Assembly (NCBI GenBank): GCA_009773005.1
Contig: WOUT01000028.1
Location: 1 to 34,679, forward strand
DNA from: Chloroflexota bacterium
GTDB lineage: Bacteria; Chloroflexota; Anaerolineae; Anaerolineales; Anaerolineaceae
Reading direction: 5' to 3'
Length of the DNA stretch: 34,679 nucleotides
Shown piece by piece: positions 33,113 to 34,679 of the stretch. How positions within the stretch are numbered: position 1 is the stretch's first letter; each line of letters opens with the position of its first letter. Below the pieces are notes generated by a model that had not been told where the DNA came from, did no database searches, and saw nothing but the letters and a program-made list of their open reading frames with translations. A program made the position numbers and the translations under genes.

Positions 33113-33121
33113 TGCTACAAT
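33113..33121 (+). promoter_or_regulatory. Extended -10 promoter of the SAM riboswitch-metK unit
   Basis: TGCTACAAT at 33113-33121 is an extended -10 element placing transcription start about 15 bases before riboswitch helix P1. A TTGACA at 33082-33087 lies too far upstream (28-base spacer) to be its -35. The gap 32956-33112 otherwise shows nothing I can name. Confidence 0.5.
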
Positions 33122-33142
33122 TCAATAGCCCCTAAACGGCAC

Positions 33143-33247
33143 TTCTATCCAGAGAGGCGGAGGGATCGGCCCGATGAAGCCTCGACAACCAGAACTGCGA
33201 AAGCGGTTCATGGTGCTAATTCCGACAGAAAAAACTGGAAGATAGGA
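33143..33247 (+). ncRNA. SAM-I riboswitch (S-box leader)
   Basis: The leader matches the SAM-I consensus. Helix P1 pairs TTCTATC (33143-33149) with GATAGGA (33241-33247). The core AGAGAGGCGGAGGGATCGGC, then CCGATGAAGCC, CAACCAG and GGTGCTAATTCC are the conserved S-box segments. SAM binding to such RNAs normally favours a downstream terminator and shuts the gene off. Here the terminator follows at once and the gene controlled is metK, the SAM-making enzyme, a classical feedback arrangement. Confidence 0.93.
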
Positions 33248-33279
33248 GGGCAGCCGCAAGAACGTTGCCCCTCGTTTTT
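33246..33279 (+). terminator. Expression-platform terminator of the SAM riboswitch
   Basis: GAGGGCAGC (33246-33254) pairs with GTTGCCCCTC (33264-33273) with one bulge and one G-U pair, followed by CGTTTTT. The 5' strand of this stem overlaps the 3' strand of riboswitch helix P1 by two bases, as needed for a switch between terminated and open forms. Confidence 0.7.
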
Positions 33280-33318
33280 CTCCGAATGGGGCAAACTTTT
33301 TTAAAGGAGACTTACACT

Positions 33319-34527
33319 ATGGTTTCAAGCTCTTTCATGGATTCACCCAGTTATAAATTCACCTCTGAGTCAGTGACCGAGGGTCACCCCGACAAACTCT
33401 GCGACCAGGTCAGCGACGCAGTGCTAGATGCCTGCCTGGCGCAGGACCCACGCAGCCGGGTGGCTTGCGAAACCGTCACCAAGACCGGTTTCGTGATGGT
33501 GCTCGGCGAGATCACCACCAACGCTTTCGTCAACTTCGATGAACTGATCCGCAAGGTGGTCATAGAGCTCGGCTACGACAGCAGCGACAAGGGCTTCGAT
33601 GGCAACACCTGCGCGGTGATGAGCGCCATCTCCAGCCAGTCCGGCGACATCGCCATGGGCGTGGATAAATCCTACGAGGTCAAGGGCGGCGAAGTGACCG
33701 ATAAGGAACTGAACGAGATCGGCGCCGGCGACCAGGGGATGATGTTCGGCTACGCCTGCAACGAAACCCACACCCTGATGCCCATGCCCATCTACCTGGC
33801 GCACAAACTGACCCGGCAGCTCGCTGAAGTGCGCAAAGCCGGCACGCTGCCCTGGCTGCGCCCGGACGGCAAGAGCCAGGTAACGGTGGAATACGCCTTC
33901 GGCAAACCGGTGCGTGTGGATACCGTCTTGATCAGCACGCAGCACTCCCCCGAGGTTTCGCACGCCGAGATCACCGAGAGTGTCATTGAGCACATCATCA
34001 ACCCCGTCATTCCGGCGGAACTGCTAAACCACCAACCCAAGATCTATGTAAACCCGACCGGGCGTTTTGTAATCGGCGGACCGATGGGCGACGCTGGCGT
34101 GACCGGTCGCAAGATCATCGTGGATACCTACGGCGGGATGGGCCGGCACGGCGGCGGCGCTTTCAGCGGCAAAGACCCCACGAAGGTGGATAGGTCCGCG
34201 GCGTATGCCTGCCGCTGGGTGGCTAAGAACGTGGTGGCGGCCGGGCTGGCTGACCGGTGCGAGATCCAGGTGGCGTATGCCATCGGGGTGGCGCACCCGC
34301 TGAGCATCAACGTGGAGACTTTCGGCACCGGAAAGATCGCCGACGAGAAGATCGCAGCGCTGATTGCCCAGACCTTCGACCTGCGCCCGGGCGCGATCAT
34401 CCTGGATCTGCGCAAACCGATCTACCAGAAGACGGCGGCTTACGGGCACTTCGGGCGCGACGACGTTGACTTCACCTGGGAGCGGACAGATCGGGCGGAA
34501 GCGCTGCGGAGTGCGGCGGGACTTTAA
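33319..34527 (+). CDS. metK: S-adenosylmethionine synthetase
   Basis: A 402-residue enzyme making SAM from methionine and ATP. All family blocks are present: [20 protein letters not shown], split here as [15 protein letters not shown], the hexapeptide-type [12 protein letters not shown], the P-loop-like block [16 protein letters not shown], and the C-terminal [16 protein letters not shown]. Length is normal. I chose ATG 33319, with AAAGGAGA nine bases upstream; the frame runs back to 33265, but that part is the riboswitch terminator. It is regulated by the SAM-I riboswitch directly upstream. The gene is strongly GC-rich compared with the response regulator and rRNA methyltransferase genes. 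Confidence 0.97.
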   Translation: MVSSSFMDSPSYKFTSESVTEGHPDKLCDQVSDAVLDACLAQDPRSRVACETVTKTGFVMVLGEITTNAFVNFDELIRKVVIELGYDSSDKGFDGNTCAVMSAISSQSGDIAMGVDKSYEVKGGEVTDKELNEIGAGDQGMMFGYACNETHTLMPMPIYLAHKLTRQLAEVRKAGTLPWLRPDGKSQVTVEYAFGKPVRVDTVLISTQHSPEVSHAEITESVIEHIINPVIPAELLNHQPKIYVNPTGRFVIGGPMGDAGVTGRKIIVDTYGGMGRHGGGAFSGKDPTKVDRSAAYACRWVAKNVVAAGLADRCEIQVAYAIGVAHPLSINVETFGTGKIADEKIAALIAQTFDLRPGAIILDLRKPIYQKTAAYGHFGRDDVDFTWERTDRAEALRSAAGL

Positions 34528-34586
34528 TCTCGCAAAGTCACAAAGAACACAAAGAAAACCGAAAAAGAAGTTAAGAGCGAAACCCG

Positions 34587-34649
34587 CCCCTGCACGCAAA
34601 ACGCGTTGCAGGGGTACGCTTAAACCGCTATGGCAAAACCCGGGTTTTT
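34587..34649 (+). terminator. Two hairpins after metK
   Basis: The first hairpin has CCCCTGCA (34587-34594) and TGCAGGGG (34607-34614), with further CGC/GCG pairing inside. The second is the palindrome AAAACCCGGGTTTT (34635-34648) followed by TC and T-rich sequence. The second looks like a terminator, while the first resembles a small dispersed palindromic repeat. The stretch 34528-34586 is purine-rich (CACAAAGAACACAAAG) and holds no gene I can see. Confidence 0.5.
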
Positions 34650-34679
34650 CGTTTTCTTCGACTTGTTTTAAGTCAACTA

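Noticed and set aside
33424-34599. Minus-strand open frames opposite metK
   Set aside because: They are antisense readings of a GC-rich gene with full MetK motifs on the plus strand.
34587-34614. Possible CRISPR or REP repeat unit
   Set aside because: Only one copy is in the window, so neither an array nor a repeat family can be claimed; it is listed only as a hairpin.
1-34679. tRNA, rRNA or mobile elements
   Set aside because: I found no cloverleaf-like intergenic sequence, transposase, integrase or terminal inverted repeats; the gaps are short and explained by promoters and terminators.

Overview
This 34.7 kb window looks like a piece of a Chloroflexota chromosome, most probably from Anaerolineae or a close relative. 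That placement is an inference from gene content and style: a Thr/Pro-rich lipoprotein, a three-part flavoprotein/DUF1667 set, an adenosine-specific kinase, response regulators with no kinase beside them, and a SAM-I riboswitch before metK. I see no rRNA, tRNA, insertion sequence, phage gene or CRISPR array. No gene-free stretch exceeds 300 bases.

Region 1 (1-9462, mostly +): after a truncated membrane-protein gene on the minus strand comes a glycerol-3-phosphate/lipid operon. A FadR-type regulator sits behind a promoter whose start site carries a FadR-like operator. It is followed by a GlpD-type dehydrogenase, a homologue of alkyl-DHAP synthase (ether-lipid synthesis), an FGGY kinase with an altered substrate pocket, and a three-gene GlpA-like/flavoprotein/DUF1667 complex. 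Together they suggest acyl-CoA-responsive control of flow between glycerol-3-phosphate, DHAP and possibly ether lipids.

Region 2 (9559-15985, +): a lipid or glycolipid handling set made of a membrane-anchored phosphodiesterase/GPI-ethanolamine-phosphate-transferase-like protein, a GH5 enzyme resembling fungal steryl glucosidases/glucocerebrosidases, a fatty-acid-hydroxylase family protein, an alpha/beta hydrolase and an SLC45/GPH-like sugar transporter.

Region 3 (16016-22438): a translation-fidelity neighbourhood. It contains DUF1801, DUF3052, a tRNA-guanine transglycosylase with an unusual base pocket, a homologue of the aminoglycoside-resistance 16S G1405 methyltransferases, an RsmF-like m5C methyltransferase, RsmE, a YhhQ queuosine-precursor transporter and RsmI. 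Four predicted rRNA methylases therefore point at helix 44 or the facing decoding-site nucleotides (C1402, G1405, C1407, U1498), next to two genes for queuosine at the tRNA wobble base. This is the most striking part of the window.

Region 4 (22439-25452, +): two tandem paralogous OmpR-like response regulators, each with its own promoter and leader structures, then lipA (lipoyl synthase).

Region 5 (25487-31274, -): a nucleoside phosphorylase, a CASTOR/POLLUX-like two-TM channel and an orphan DNA methyltransferase form one minus-strand transcription unit. YjbQ, a Thr/Pro-linker lipoprotein and adenosine-specific kinase follow.

Region 6 (31440-34679): RNase Z, a broken plsY on the minus strand, then a SAM-I riboswitch with a terminator controlling metK, closed by terminator-like hairpins.
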